Made by a program: the position numbers and the translations under genes. Below, piece after piece: positions 9,393 through 20,483 of a DNA stretch of 64,000 bases (position 1 is its first letter; every line of letters starts with the position of its first letter). Source of the stretch: Nocardia pneumoniae NBRC 100136 (GTDB lineage: Bacteria; Actinomycetota; Actinomycetes; Mycobacteriales; Mycobacteriaceae); NCBI RefSeq assembly GCF_000308755.1, contig NZ_BAGF01000006.1:62001-126000 (forward strand), in the 5' to 3' direction. A model generated the notes under the pieces. That model had not been told where the DNA came from. It made no database searches and saw only the letters and a list, made by a program, of their open reading frames with translations.

Positions 9393-10949
9393 GTGAGCAC
9401 CCCGAACCCTGCATCCTCCAGCGCATCGACATCGGATTCGCGGCCTGCCGTGGCGCCCGACGCCGACGACGCCCCGGAGCAGATACGGATTCGCCGGGAG
9501 AAGCGGGAGCGGCTGCTCGCGTCCGGTCGCGAGGCCTATCCGGTCGTCGTGCCGCGTACGCATACCCTCGCCGAAATTCGGGCCGCATATCCCGACCTGG
9601 CCGCCGACACGGCCACCGGCCAGCAGGTCGGTGTCGCCGGACGCGTCATATTCATGCGTAATACCGGCAAGTTGTGTTTCGCGACGCTGCAAGAGGGCGA
9701 CGGCACCAAGCTGCAGGCGATGATCAGCCTCAACGGGGTGGGCGCGGACGCGCTCGCCGCCTGGAAGGCCGACGTCGACCTCGGTGACTTCGTCTTCGTG
9801 CAGGGGGAGGTCATCGCCTCGCGGACCGGTGAGCTGAGCGTCATGGCCGATTCCTGGTTCATGGCGGCCAAGGCGCTGCGCCCGCTGCCGGTGGCGCACA
9901 AGGAGATGAACGAGGAGTCCCGGGTCCGGCAGCGTTATGTCGACTTGATCGTGCGTCCCGAAGCCAGGGAAATGGCGCGTACCCGCATCGCCGTGGTGCG
10001 TGCGCTGCGCGACGCGCTGGAGCGCAGGGGATTTCTCGAGGTGGAGACGCCGATGCTGCAGACGCTGCACGGCGGCGCGGCGGCCCGGCCGTTCGTCACC
10101 CATTCGAATGCCCTCGATATGGACCTCTACCTGCGCATCGCGCCCGAACTGTTCCTGAAGCGCTGCGTGGTCGGCGGCTTGGAGCGGGTCTTCGAGATCA
10201 ACCGGAACTTCCGGAACGAAGGCGCGGACTCCACGCATTCCCCCGAGTTCGCGATGCTGGAGACATACCAGGCATATGGCACCTATGACGACTCGGCGCG
10301 GATGATCCGGGAATTGGTGCAGGAAGTGGCCCAAGCGGTGTTCGGCACGCAGGTGGTGACCCTGGCCGACGGCACCGAATACGATCTGCGCGGCGAGTGG
10401 GCGACCGTCGAGATGTACCCGTCGCTGTCGGATGCGCTGGGTGTGCCGGTCACGCCGGAAACGTCCGTTGCCGAATTGCGCGCACTCGCGGATCGGGTCG
10501 GCCTGGAAATTCCGGAGGACAAGGGCTACGGCCACGGGAAACTCGTCGAGGAACTGTGGGAACATCAGTATGGCGACAAGCTGTACGCACCGACTTTCGT
10601 GCGCGACTTCCCGGTCGAGACATCCCCGCTGACCAGGCAGCATCGCAGCCGGTCCGGCGTGACGGAGAAGTGGGACCTCTATGTGCGCGGCTTCGAGTTG
10701 GCCACTGGCTATTCGGAGTTGGTCGACCCGGTGATCCAGCGCGAGCGGTTCGTCGACCAGGCCCGGCTGGCCGCGCAGGGTGACGACGAGGCCATGGCGC
10801 TGGACGAGGACTTCCTCGCCGCGATGGAGCACGGCATGCCGCCGACCACCGGAACCGGTATGGGAATCGATCGGTTGTTGATGGCGCTGACGGGATTGGG
10901 AATCCGAGAAACGATACTGTTCCCAATTGTGCGTCCGGTCACCAGGTGA
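9393..10949 (+). CDS. lysS: Lysyl-tRNA synthetase, class II
   Basis: Charges tRNA-Lys. The 518-aa protein has an N-terminal OB-fold anticodon domain (about residues 60-170, [20 protein letters not shown]). The class II catalytic core follows, with [25 protein letters not shown] (motif 2 region) and [15 protein letters not shown] (motif 3). The first 30 residues are Ser/Ala/Pro-rich. The open frame begins further upstream, but GTG 9393 is supported by the -10-like hexamer and the usual MSTPN-type start. Confidence 0.95.
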   Translation: MSTPNPASSSASTSDSRPAVAPDADDAPEQIRIRREKRERLLASGREAYPVVVPRTHTLAEIRAAYPDLAADTATGQQVGVAGRVIFMRNTGKLCFATLQEGDGTKLQAMISLNGVGADALAAWKADVDLGDFVFVQGEVIASRTGELSVMADSWFMAAKALRPLPVAHKEMNEESRVRQRYVDLIVRPEAREMARTRIAVVRALRDALERRGFLEVETPMLQTLHGGAAARPFVTHSNALDMDLYLRIAPELFLKRCVVGGLERVFEINRNFRNEGADSTHSPEFAMLETYQAYGTYDDSARMIRELVQEVAQAVFGTQVVTLADGTEYDLRGEWATVEMYPSLSDALGVPVTPETSVAELRALADRVGLEIPEDKGYGHGKLVEELWEHQYGDKLYAPTFVRDFPVETSPLTRQHRSRSGVTEKWDLYVRGFELATGYSELVDPVIQRERFVDQARLAAQGDDEAMALDEDFLAAMEHGMPPTTGTGMGIDRLLMALTGLGIRETILFPIVRPVTR

Positions 10950-11025
10950 CCGATCGGATTGCAAAGCAGCGACTCCGTCTTGGAATTTCCGGAATTCGAG
11001 GTATTCTTGCCTCGGGTAATCGGCC

Positions 11026-11031
11026 TAGTAT
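11026..11031 (+). promoter_or_regulatory. lsr2 promoter, -10 TAGTAT
   Basis: TAGTAT with TTCTTG 16 nt upstream (11004-11009) as a weak -35. The start would be near 11038, giving a short leader with GAGGAC (11051-11056) before the ATG. Confidence 0.45.
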
Positions 11032-11065
11032 GCGGGTCGCACGATTTCGAGAGGACGTTCATCTC

Positions 11066-11425
11066 ATGGCAAAGAAGGTCACCGTTAGCCTGATCGACGA
11101 TGTCGACGGTGAGTCCATCGCAGACGAGACCATCGAGTTTGCGATCGACGGTGTGTCGTACGAGATCGACCTGTCGTCGGCAAATGCGGCGAAGCTGCGC
11201 GACGGTTTGGAAGAGTGGGTTTCGAATGCGCGCCGGGTCAGCGGTCGGCGCCGGGTCAAGGCCGCCGCGACGGCGGCGGGTACGCCCAAGAGCCGGGTCT
11301 CCATCGACCGGGAACAAAGCGCCGCAATTCGCGAGTGGGCGCGTCGGAATGGGCACAAGGTGTCCGCGCGGGGCCGTATCTCCGCCGACATCACCGACGC
11401 GTACAACAAGGCCGCGAAGGGATAG
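11066..11425 (+). CDS. lsr2: Lsr2 nucleoid-associated silencer
   Basis: A 119-aa H-NS-like protein that binds AT-rich DNA and silences genes, especially acquired ones. The N-terminal oligomerisation domain ([35 protein letters not shown]) and the C-terminal DNA-binding domain with the minor-groove RGR hook ([15 protein letters not shown]) are both intact. It lies between lysS and clpC1, as in mycobacteria. A terminator follows. Confidence 0.97.
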   Translation: MAKKVTVSLIDDVDGESIADETIEFAIDGVSYEIDLSSANAAKLRDGLEEWVSNARRVSGRRRVKAAATAAGTPKSRVSIDREQSAAIREWARRNGHKVSARGRISADITDAYNKAAKG

Positions 11426-11434
11426 TTCTATTTC

Positions 11435-11480
11435 GACCGCCGTCCCGGCGAATCGTGCGACGTCGGGGCGGCGGTCTTGT
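11435..11480 (+). terminator. Rho-independent terminator of lsr2
   Basis: GACCGCCGTCCC pairs with GGGGCGGCGGTC (one offset base) across an 18-nt loop, followed by TTGTTTGT. Confidence 0.7.
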
Positions 11481-11629
11481 TTGTGATAGGGCTTCGATAT
11501 AGCAGCAAGACCCGATCATGCGGTGGCCAGCGACGGCAGACGAATCGATCTTGCTCATAGTTCCCGAACGCGGCACGATGGAAACGTGCGACGGTCACTG
11601 GCGGTATGGAAAGGCGAGGTATCGGCGCA

Positions 11630-12253
11630 GTGACAGGATTCGTCGGATCATTCTTACGGTTCACCGATGACGCCGGTCGACAACAGGAGTTCCCGCTCAC
11701 GCCGGACCGCGGTCGCGTCACGATCGGCCGTTCCCCGCATGCCGATCTGTCCCTGAGCTGGGACGCGGAGGTCTCTCGGCTGCACGCGGCGGTCGAATAC
11801 CTCGGCGCGCACTGGACCATCGTCGACGACGGCCTCTCCCGCAACGGCACTTTCGTCAACGGCGACCGGCTCGTCGGCCGGCGCAGGCTGATGGCGGGCG
11901 ACGTCATCCGGGTCGGCACCTCGAAGGTGTCCTTCCACGATTTCGGCGGGGTGGCCGACGACATCACCCGCACCTCGACCGGATCGATCCCCACCGCTCG
12001 CTCGCTGACCGAGACGCAGCGCTCGGTGCTGATCGCGCTGTGCCGCCCGTACAAGCACGGCGCGGGCTTCGCCACGCCCGCCTCCAATCAGCAGATCGCG
12101 GAGGAGCTGTTCCTCAGCGTCGACGCGATCAAGACCCATCTTCGCGCGCTGTTCGCCAAATTCGGCGTGGAGGATCTGCCGCAGAACCAGAAGCGGGTAC
12201 GGCTGGCTGGACTGGCCATGCAGAGTGGGCTCATTTCCGATCGGGATCTGTGA
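11630..12253 (+). CDS. FHA domain protein with C-terminal helix-turn-helix
   Basis: A 207-aa cytosolic protein. Residues about 10-95 form an FHA phosphothreonine-binding domain (VTIGRSPHADLSLSWDAEVSRLHA and SRNGTFVNG hold the conserved GR, S-H and NG). Residues about 125-205 form a helix-turn-helix domain (NQQIAEELFLSVDAIKTHLRALFAKFG) like those of FHA-linked transcription factors. A phosphorylated partner, perhaps a Ser/Thr kinase, could control DNA binding. I chose GTG 11630 for its GAGGT; an ATG at 11606 adds 8 residues but lacks a good ribosome binding site. Confidence 0.8.
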   Translation: MTGFVGSFLRFTDDAGRQQEFPLTPDRGRVTIGRSPHADLSLSWDAEVSRLHAAVEYLGAHWTIVDDGLSRNGTFVNGDRLVGRRRLMAGDVIRVGTSKVSFHDFGGVADDITRTSTGSIPTARSLTETQRSVLIALCRPYKHGAGFATPASNQQIAEELFLSVDAIKTHLRALFAKFGVEDLPQNQKRVRLAGLAMQSGLISDRDL

Positions 12254-12386
12254 GACCTCCACCGTAGACGCTCGCTCAGCCGGTCGAGCTTCTCGGCCAT
12301 GGAGAGTGTCCGCGTCAGCGGCTTGACTTGGTGGCACGGCCGGAGCGATTCCGCTCCGCCCGGGTTTTTCCGAGCAGGAGGAAGTC

Positions 12387-12980
12387 ATGACCGCCACACG
12401 TCTCGCCGCACTGGTGCTCGCCACGCTGGCGACGGGCCTGATCGCGGGCCTTTTCTACGCGTACGCCAATTCGGTGATGCCCGCGCTGGCCCAGACGGAC
12501 GACCGGGCCATGATCGACGTGATGCAGAAGATCAACGTGGTGATCATCAACCCCTGGTTCATGATCGGGTTCCTCGGCACCGTCGGGTTCACCATCCTGG
12601 CCGCGGCACTGCACCTGGGGCGGGAGCACCGCGGCACGCTGATCTGGATCGTGCTGGCGCTGGTGCTCAACGTGATCGCCTTCGCGGTCACCTCCGGATT
12701 GAACGTCCCGCTCAACGACCAGCTGGCCGCCGCGGGCGACCCCGCCTCGATCACCGACCTCGCCGCCGTGCGCGCCGACTACGAAGCGGCTTGGGTCCGC
12801 TGGAACATCGTGCGCGGCGTCTTCCACACGCTGGCCTTCCTGGCGCTGTGCGGCGCGCTGTTCGTCGCTGGCGTCCAGCAGGGGAAGTCGGCCGTCGCGG
12901 CGGGAGCGGCGGGGCAGGTGGTCGCGGGACAGTACGCGGCGCCCAACCAGCCCGCGGCGCCTGCGTTCGGTCAGCGATAG
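12387..12980 (+). CDS. DUF1772 membrane protein (anthrone oxygenase family)
   Basis: A 197-aa protein with four hydrophobic segments (about 7-28, 55-77, 88-108 and 145-165) and a Gln/Ala/Pro-rich C-terminal tail. It matches DUF1772, a family that includes some anthrone oxygenase-like proteins, but most bacterial members have no assigned reaction. The ATG has a strong AGGAGG upstream. It appears to be transcribed alone. Confidence 0.8.
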   Translation: MTATRLAALVLATLATGLIAGLFYAYANSVMPALAQTDDRAMIDVMQKINVVIINPWFMIGFLGTVGFTILAAALHLGREHRGTLIWIVLALVLNVIAFAVTSGLNVPLNDQLAAAGDPASITDLAAVRADYEAAWVRWNIVRGVFHTLAFLALCGALFVAGVQQGKSAVAAGAAGQVVAGQYAAPNQPAAPAFGQR

Positions 12981-13068
12981 TTTTCACCGGCAATCGACCG
13001 GAATCTTCCCCGCCTGGGACACTCCATGCGGTAGCTTCCCGGAACACGGTCGATACCTGGAGGCTATC

Positions 13069-14013
13069 GTGCGATGTGTCTCAGGCTTTTCGTTGGTCGT
13101 CGTGCTGCTCGCCGCGGTCTGCGCCGCCACGGCGGGCCCAACGCACGCGCAGGAGCGATATCCCGTCGACTACAACTTCTTCGCCGGCATCCCCGCTGAG
13201 CTGGCGAATCCGGGCGGTTCACTGCCCGGCACCAACAACTGGTCCTGCAGGCCCAGCCCCGCGCACCCGAACCCGGTGGTTCTCGTGCACGGCACCAGCG
13301 GTGGCGCACAGACGAGTTGGGGCGTGTACGCGCCGCTGCTGGCCAACGAGGGCTACTGCGTGTACTCCGGCACCTTCGGCAACTACGACCTGCCGTGGCC
13401 CGCGTCGGCCATCGGCGGCATGCTTCCGATCGAGCGGAGCGCGGCACAGCTGGCCGCGTTCGTGGACCGGGTGCGCGCCGCGACCGGCGTGGCCCAGGTC
13501 GACCTCATCGGCCACTCCCAGGGCAACCTCATCGGCAACTACTTCGTCAAGCGGCTCGGCGGTGCGGCGAAGGTGGACAAGATGGTCGGACTTGCCCCGC
13601 CCTGGCTCGGCTCCAACGCGGGCGGCATGGCGGAACTGAACGAGTTCGGCACACGGCTGGGTCTGGGCCCGGTCTTCGACGCGGTGGCCGGATCGCCGTG
13701 CCAGGCCTGCCGCCAGGTGCTGCAAGGGTCGGAGTTCGTGCGCGCCCTCAACCAGGACGGCGTCTACCACCCCGACGTGACCTATACGAACATCGCGACC
13801 GTGCTGGACGAGCTGGTCGTGCCCTACACCGCGGGACTGGTCGCCGGGGCGGGCGTGACCAATATCGTGGTTCAGGACGGATGCGCGACGGACTACTCTG
13901 GTCATACGGGCATAGCGGGCAGCCCGAGGGCCGCGACCTACGTGCTCAACGCGCTCGATCCCGCGCATCCACGCCCGGTGCCCTGCGGTTTCGTCGCTCC
14001 GTACACCGGGTAG
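13069..14013 (+). CDS. Secreted class 2-type lipase/esterase
   Basis: A 314-aa alpha/beta hydrolase with a signal peptide (about residues 1-28, hydrophobic LVVVLLAAVCAATA, likely cleaved after THA). The oxyanion-side VVLVHGTSGG and the nucleophile elbow GHSQGN are clear. Several cysteines in the mature part suggest disulfides. It resembles secreted triacylglycerol lipases of Nocardia and Rhodococcus; the preferred acyl chain cannot be told. The GTG start has GGAGG 5 nt upstream, and TAGCTT at 13031-13036 is a possible -10. Confidence 0.85.
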   Translation: MRCVSGFSLVVVLLAAVCAATAGPTHAQERYPVDYNFFAGIPAELANPGGSLPGTNNWSCRPSPAHPNPVVLVHGTSGGAQTSWGVYAPLLANEGYCVYSGTFGNYDLPWPASAIGGMLPIERSAAQLAAFVDRVRAATGVAQVDLIGHSQGNLIGNYFVKRLGGAAKVDKMVGLAPPWLGSNAGGMAELNEFGTRLGLGPVFDAVAGSPCQACRQVLQGSEFVRALNQDGVYHPDVTYTNIATVLDELVVPYTAGLVAGAGVTNIVVQDGCATDYSGHTGIAGSPRAATYVLNALDPAHPRPVPCGFVAPYTG

Positions 14014-14172
14014 GCAGCCGGGGTCATCCGTGCGCGCCGGAGATCCGGTCGTCGGGCAGCCTGTTCGCTGAGGGCAAAACCTGGCCGGAAACGAATCCCG
14101 CGACGCCCACGTTATGAGTGAATGACCGTGCTGTCGCCGGTCGGCAATAGGGTGGACTGGCGACGGCGGCAT

Positions 14173-14214
14173 CCCCCGCCAACTAGAGTGGAGTCGGCGG
14201 GGGCCGCAACCCCC
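14173..14214. repeat. Nested inverted repeats upstream of clpC1
   Basis: CCCCCGCC (14173-14180) and GGCGGGGG (14196-14203) flank the -10-like TAGAGT at 14184-14189. GGGGG (14199-14203) can instead pair with CCCCC (14210-14214). The two folds are mutually exclusive. The rest of the 14014-14303 gap holds another -10-like hexamer, TAGGGT at 14148-14153, but no gene. Confidence 0.5.
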
Positions 14215-14303
14215 GGGCTTCATGGCAGTCTGACGCCCACGGTTGTACACAGCACACTGCGGCGTCTGTTGCCAGAATGTCGGAGCAGGAGAGTGAGGGA
14301 GCG

Positions 14304-16859
<2,556 letters not shown>

Positions 16860-16870
16860 GTCGCGACGAA

Positions 16871-16915
16871 CGCAACGGGCCCGTACCACCGGTAATGGTG
16901 GTACGGGCCTTTGCG
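16871..16915. terminator. Bidirectional terminator between clpC1 and the response regulator
   Basis: GGCCCGTACCACC (16878-16890) pairs perfectly with GGTGGTACGGGCC (16897-16909) around a 6-nt loop. An outer CGCAA/TTGCG pair gives A- and T-rich flanks on both strands. It sits between two convergent genes. Confidence 0.85.
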
Positions 16916-16928
16916 TCGGCGAGCGGCG

Positions 16929-17636
16929 CTATTGCCAGCCCGGGCGGACCAGGCCGGATTCGTAGGCCATGACCACGAGTTGGGTTCGGTCTCTGGCGTT
17001 CAGCTTGGTGAGGATGCGGCTGACATGGGTGCGGGCCGTGGCGGGGCTCATGAAGAGACGTTCGCCGATTTCGGCGTTGGTGAGACCCTCGGCGACCAGG
17101 GTCATCACCTCGCGCTCGCGGTCGGTGAGTTCGGTGAGGGTCGCGGGCGGTGGTGTTTTCGCACGCGCGGAGAACTCCGCGATCAGCCTACGGGTGACGC
17201 CGGGGGACAGCAGGGCGTCGCCCGCGGCGACGACGCGGACGGCCCGCACCAGATCGGCCGGTTCGGTGTGCTTGACAAGGAACCCCGTCGCGCCGGAGCG
17301 CATCGCCTCGAAGACGTACTCGTCGAGTTCGAAGGTGGTCAGCACGACCACTCGCACGTCGGCCAGTTTCGCGTCCTCGGCGATCATGCGAGTGGCGGCA
17401 AGGCCGTCCAGGATCGGCATGCGGATGTCCATCAGCACCACGTCGGGGTGGAGGCGGCGGGTCATCCGCACCGCCTGTTCCCCGTTGTCCGCCTCGCCGA
17501 CCACCTCGATGCCGTCCTGGGCCTCCAACAGTGCGACGAACCCGCCGCGCACCAGTGCCTGGTCGTCGGCCACCAGGACGCGGATATCGCGGGACGGTCC
17601 GGCGGCCATGCGCGTGCTGTCGTGGTGGTCCTGCAT
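16929..17636 (-). CDS. NarL/LuxR-family response regulator
   Basis: A 235-aa regulator. The receiver domain (about residues 17-135) has the acidic pair in VADDQ, phosphoacceptor Asp in PDVVLMDIRMP, Thr in VVLTTF and Lys in GFLVKH. The C-terminal GerE helix-turn-helix (LTDREREVMTLVAEGLTNAEIGERLFMSPATARTHVSRI) binds DNA. It lies 16 nt downstream of its histidine kinase. The likely target is the divergent ABC exporter at 19581-21343. A second in-frame ATG at 17609 is possible. Confidence 0.93.
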   Translation of the reverse strand: MQDHHDSTRMAAGPSRDIRVLVADDQALVRGGFVALLEAQDGIEVVGEADNGEQAVRMTRRLHPDVVLMDIRMPILDGLAATRMIAEDAKLADVRVVVLTTFELDEYVFEAMRSGATGFLVKHTEPADLVRAVRVVAAGDALLSPGVTRRLIAEFSARAKTPPPATLTELTDREREVMTLVAEGLTNAEIGERLFMSPATARTHVSRILTKLNARDRTQLVVMAYESGLVRPGWQ

Positions 17637-17652
17637 CGCGGTGGCTCGGCTC

Positions 17653-19377
17653 CTAGGTCGCGTGTCCGGCGGACGTGCTCGGCCGCTCCGCGGGTCCGTC
17701 TTGCGGACGGCCTGGCGTCGTCCTCTGCTCGGGCGCGGCTGACGCCGGGCAGCTCCGGACCGTTGGGCTGGTCGGTGCGGCGTCGCCGCTGGGCGTCGTT
17801 CCTGGTGTCGCCGCGGCGGGTTCCGTCGCTCCCGATCCGGGCGTGCTCGACGTCGGGTTGTTCGGAGCTGCCGCGCTTGTCGTGCCGCGCGGTGCGGCGC
17901 CTGTTGGCGTCGCTGCCGACGTCGCTGTGGTAGGTCCGGCCGCTTCCTGATCTGGCGTCCTCGATGCGTCGTCGCGGGCGGCTGTCGTGCTGGTCGCGGG
18001 GTTTCGTGGTTCCGTGTTCGGGGTTGCTCCCGGCTCCGGGGTTCGGGTGGGCAGCCGCGCCGCGACGCGGAAGCCGCCGCTGGGGCGCGGGCCTGCCGTG
18101 AGCGCGCCGCCGAGTGCGTGGGCTCGCTCGCGCATGCCGATGACGCCGTTGCCGCCGCCGTTGCCGGAGCGCGACGGGGCGCTGGTCGGACGGGTGTTGT
18201 CGACGGTGATGTCGACCGAGTCCGGCGCGTAGCGCACGGTCACCGTCGCGTCGGCGCCCGGCGCGTGCCGCAGCACGTTGGTCAGCGACTCCTGGACGAT
18301 CCGGGCCGCCGCCGCGTCGATGACGCTTGGCAGCTGCTGCGGGGTGCCGAGCACTCGGGTCTCTACCGCCAAGCCGGTCGCGCGTGGGCGCTGCAACAGC
18401 TCGTCCAAGTCGCCGATGCTCGGTGCGGGAGTCCGCGGTGCGGGCGGTGGCTCGACGGCAGCGGTATTCGCCGCGGCCGGTTCGGAATCGGCGCTGTCGC
18501 GCGGAGCGTGCTCGGCGGCCTGATCGCGGCCGTTTCGCGAGCCACGGCGGCGCCTGCGGTCGGTGTCACCGTCTGTGTACGCGGAGTCGTCGCCGGATGG
18601 TTGGCCCGCGGGCGCCGCGACAGTTCCGGAGCGGATCGTGTGCAGCAGCGCGTGCACCTCGGCCAGCGCGTCGCGGCTGACAGCCTTGATCGCGGTCAGG
18701 GCGGTCTCCGCCTGTTCCGGTCGCTTGTCGAGTATTTCCAGCGCCACCGAGGACTGCACGTTGATCACCGACAGGCTGTGCGCCAGCACGTCGTGCAGTT
18801 CGCGGGCGATGGCCAGGCGCTCCTCGCTGGCTCGCCGCTCGCGCTGCGCTTCCTCGTCCCTGCGCGCGGCCTCGGCGCGCTGTCTGCGCGCGACGAGCAC
18901 CGCTTTGCGCTGCCTGATCCCTTCGGCTACCGACAGCAGCACGGCCAGCCAAGCCATCAACGCGAAGATCTGCCACAGGCCGACGGGTCGGCCGAGCAGC
19001 CCGGGCACCGGCCAGACCAGGGTGAGATAGCCGAGCGGGACGAGCGGGTAAGTCCACCAACGGGATCCGCTGCTCGCGGCGGTCAGGAAGGCGACGACCA
19101 GAGCGAGGAAGATCGGCCCGTATCCGTAGCCGCGCACGAAATACGCCACGCACACGGCCAGGACGACGAACAGCACCGGCACCGGCTGCGCCCGCCGCCA
19201 GATCAGCGCCACCGGACCGGCGAGCAGCAGGAGATACCCGAGCACATCCAGGGAGTGCACCCCGGTCTGCCGCATGTTCGCGAAGGTGCCCCCGACCACT
19301 TGAACCGCGGCCACGACGAGCGCGACCCCCCAGTCCAAGCCGACCGAGCTTCGATCCGTAATAGCTGACACCCGCAC
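17653..19377 (-). CDS. NarL-type sensor histidine kinase with long disordered tail
   Basis: A 574-aa kinase with about five membrane segments in residues 15-155. The dimerisation helix carries the phospho-acceptor His in RELHDVLAHSLSVINVQSSVAL. The HATPase domain includes an N box (IVQESLTNVLRHA) and GNGVIGMRERAHALGG. A Pro/Ala-rich linker of about 60 residues sits inside the cytoplasmic part. Everything after about residue 444 is a Thr/Ala/Pro-rich tail of some 130 residues with no domain. The signal is unknown. GTG 19377 follows TAGGCT by 6 nt. Confidence 0.9.
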   Translation of the reverse strand: MRVSAITDRSSVGLDWGVALVVAAVQVVGGTFANMRQTGVHSLDVLGYLLLLAGPVALIWRRAQPVPVLFVVLAVCVAYFVRGYGYGPIFLALVVAFLTAASSGSRWWTYPLVPLGYLTLVWPVPGLLGRPVGLWQIFALMAWLAVLLSVAEGIRQRKAVLVARRQRAEAARRDEEAQRERRASEERLAIARELHDVLAHSLSVINVQSSVALEILDKRPEQAETALTAIKAVSRDALAEVHALLHTIRSGTVAAPAGQPSGDDSAYTDGDTDRRRRRGSRNGRDQAAEHAPRDSADSEPAAANTAAVEPPPAPRTPAPSIGDLDELLQRPRATGLAVETRVLGTPQQLPSVIDAAAARIVQESLTNVLRHAPGADATVTVRYAPDSVDITVDNTRPTSAPSRSGNGGGNGVIGMRERAHALGGALTAGPRPSGGFRVAARLPTRTPEPGATPNTEPRNPATSTTAARDDASRTPDQEAAGPTTATSAATPTGAAPRGTTSAAAPNNPTSSTPGSGATEPAAATPGTTPSGDAAPTSPTVRSCPASAAPEQRTTPGRPQDGPAERPSTSAGHAT

Positions 19378-19383
19378 GCACGT

Positions 19384-19389
19384 AGCCTA
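19384..19389 (-). promoter_or_regulatory. -10 hexamer TAGGCT of the histidine kinase, leaderless type
   Basis: On the minus strand TAGGCT ends 6 nt before the GTG at 19377. Confidence 0.5.
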
Positions 19390-19437
19390 TGCGGCTGGGC
19401 CGAGATTCGACGTCCGCCTAGAAACGTATTTCACGGA

Positions 19438-19469
19438 CATCGCGCGATCGGCATCCGGAATGCGCGATG
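19438..19469. promoter_or_regulatory. Inverted repeat in the kinase/ABC divergent gap
   Basis: CATCGCGC (19438-19445) and GCGCGATG (19462-19469) are separated by 16 nt. It is placed to serve the divergent kinase and ABC operons and could bind the response regulator, but that is a guess. Confidence 0.3.
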
Positions 19470-19580
19470 GGCGCGGACAGAATTCCGCAGCGACGGCCGC
19501 GGCGCATGGTTCTCGATACGTACACCGAATGTCGCTCGGCGACGGATGCCCAGCCGGGGTCGGCGGCGGATTCTCGGTGC

Positions 19581-20483
19581 ATGACAGATTCGATCGTGGT
19601 CACCCGAGGGTTGACCAAACGCTATGGCGACAACGCCGCGGTCTCCGGTGTCAGCATGAACGTCGCGTCCGGCGAGATCTATGGGTTTCTCGGCCCGAAC
19701 GGAGCGGGCAAGACCACGACGCTACGAATGCTGGTCGGGCTGATCCGTCCCACTGCGGGGACGGCCACCGTGGCGGGGCACAGCCCCGGTGATCCAGCGG
19801 TGGTCCGCCGGATCGGTGTGCTCATCGAGGGCCCCGGCTTCTACCCGTACCTCTCCGGCCGCGACAACCTGCGTGTGCTCGCGAACTACCGCGGCCTCGG
19901 CCGAACCGAGGTGGAGGACGCACTACACCGGATCGGCCTGGCGTCCCGCGCCGACGACAAATTCCGCACCTACTCGCTGGGCATGAAACAGCGGCTCGGT
20001 GTGGGTGCGGCGCTGCTGGGCAGTCCGGATCTGCTCATCCTGGACGAGCCGACCAACGGCCTGGACCCGGCGGGGATGGCCGAAATGCGGGAGCTGATCA
20101 CGGATCTGGCCGCCGAGGGCCACACCGTGCTGCTGTCCAGCCACATGCTCAGCGAGGTGCAGGAGATCTGCGACCGCGTCGGTGTGATCTCGCACGGCAC
20201 GCTGCTCGCCGAAGCGACGGTCGGGGAGTTGCGCGGGGCCTCGTCGCTGCTGCTGCGGGCCGAGCCGTTGGAGCTGGCGTTGCCCGCGGTGCGCCACCTG
20301 GTCGGCGAGCGTTCGGCGTTGCTGACCGCGAGCGGCATCCGGATCGAGTCGGACGCCGTCTCCGCGCCCGCGGTGGCGCGTGCCGTCGTGGCGTCGGGCG
20401 CCGACCTCCTGGAACTGCGGGTCGACGAGAAATCCCTGGAGGAAGTGTTCTTCGAAATGACGCGACTGGAGACGGTGCGATGA
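19581..20483 (+). CDS. ABC exporter ATP-binding protein
   Basis: A 300-aa ATPase of the DrrA/CcmA-like exporter group. Walker A is GPNGAGKTTT, the signature YSLGMKQRL, Walker B LLILDEPTNGLDP and the H-loop LLSSHMLSEV. The C-terminal 80 residues form the accessory domain common in drug and peptide exporters. It is coupled by a 4-nt overlap to its permease. It lies divergent from the two-component system, an arrangement typical of envelope-stress or antimicrobial-peptide detoxification. Substrate unknown. Confidence 0.93.
   Translation: MTDSIVVTRGLTKRYGDNAAVSGVSMNVASGEIYGFLGPNGAGKTTTLRMLVGLIRPTAGTATVAGHSPGDPAVVRRIGVLIEGPGFYPYLSGRDNLRVLANYRGLGRTEVEDALHRIGLASRADDKFRTYSLGMKQRLGVGAALLGSPDLLILDEPTNGLDPAGMAEMRELITDLAAEGHTVLLSSHMLSEVQEICDRVGVISHGTLLAEATVGELRGASSLLLRAEPLELALPAVRHLVGERSALLTASGIRIESDAVSAPAVARAVVASGADLLELRVDEKSLEEVFFEMTRLETVR

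Noticed and set aside
10936..10952. CGGTCACC-A-GGTGACCG as the lysS terminator
   Set aside because: A one-base loop cannot form as drawn, the repeat spans the stop codon, and no U-tract follows.
14133..14149. ClgR-type box (CGC-N5-GCG) upstream of clpC1
   Set aside because: The sequence reads CGC-N5-GGC; the second half does not match and symmetry is poor.
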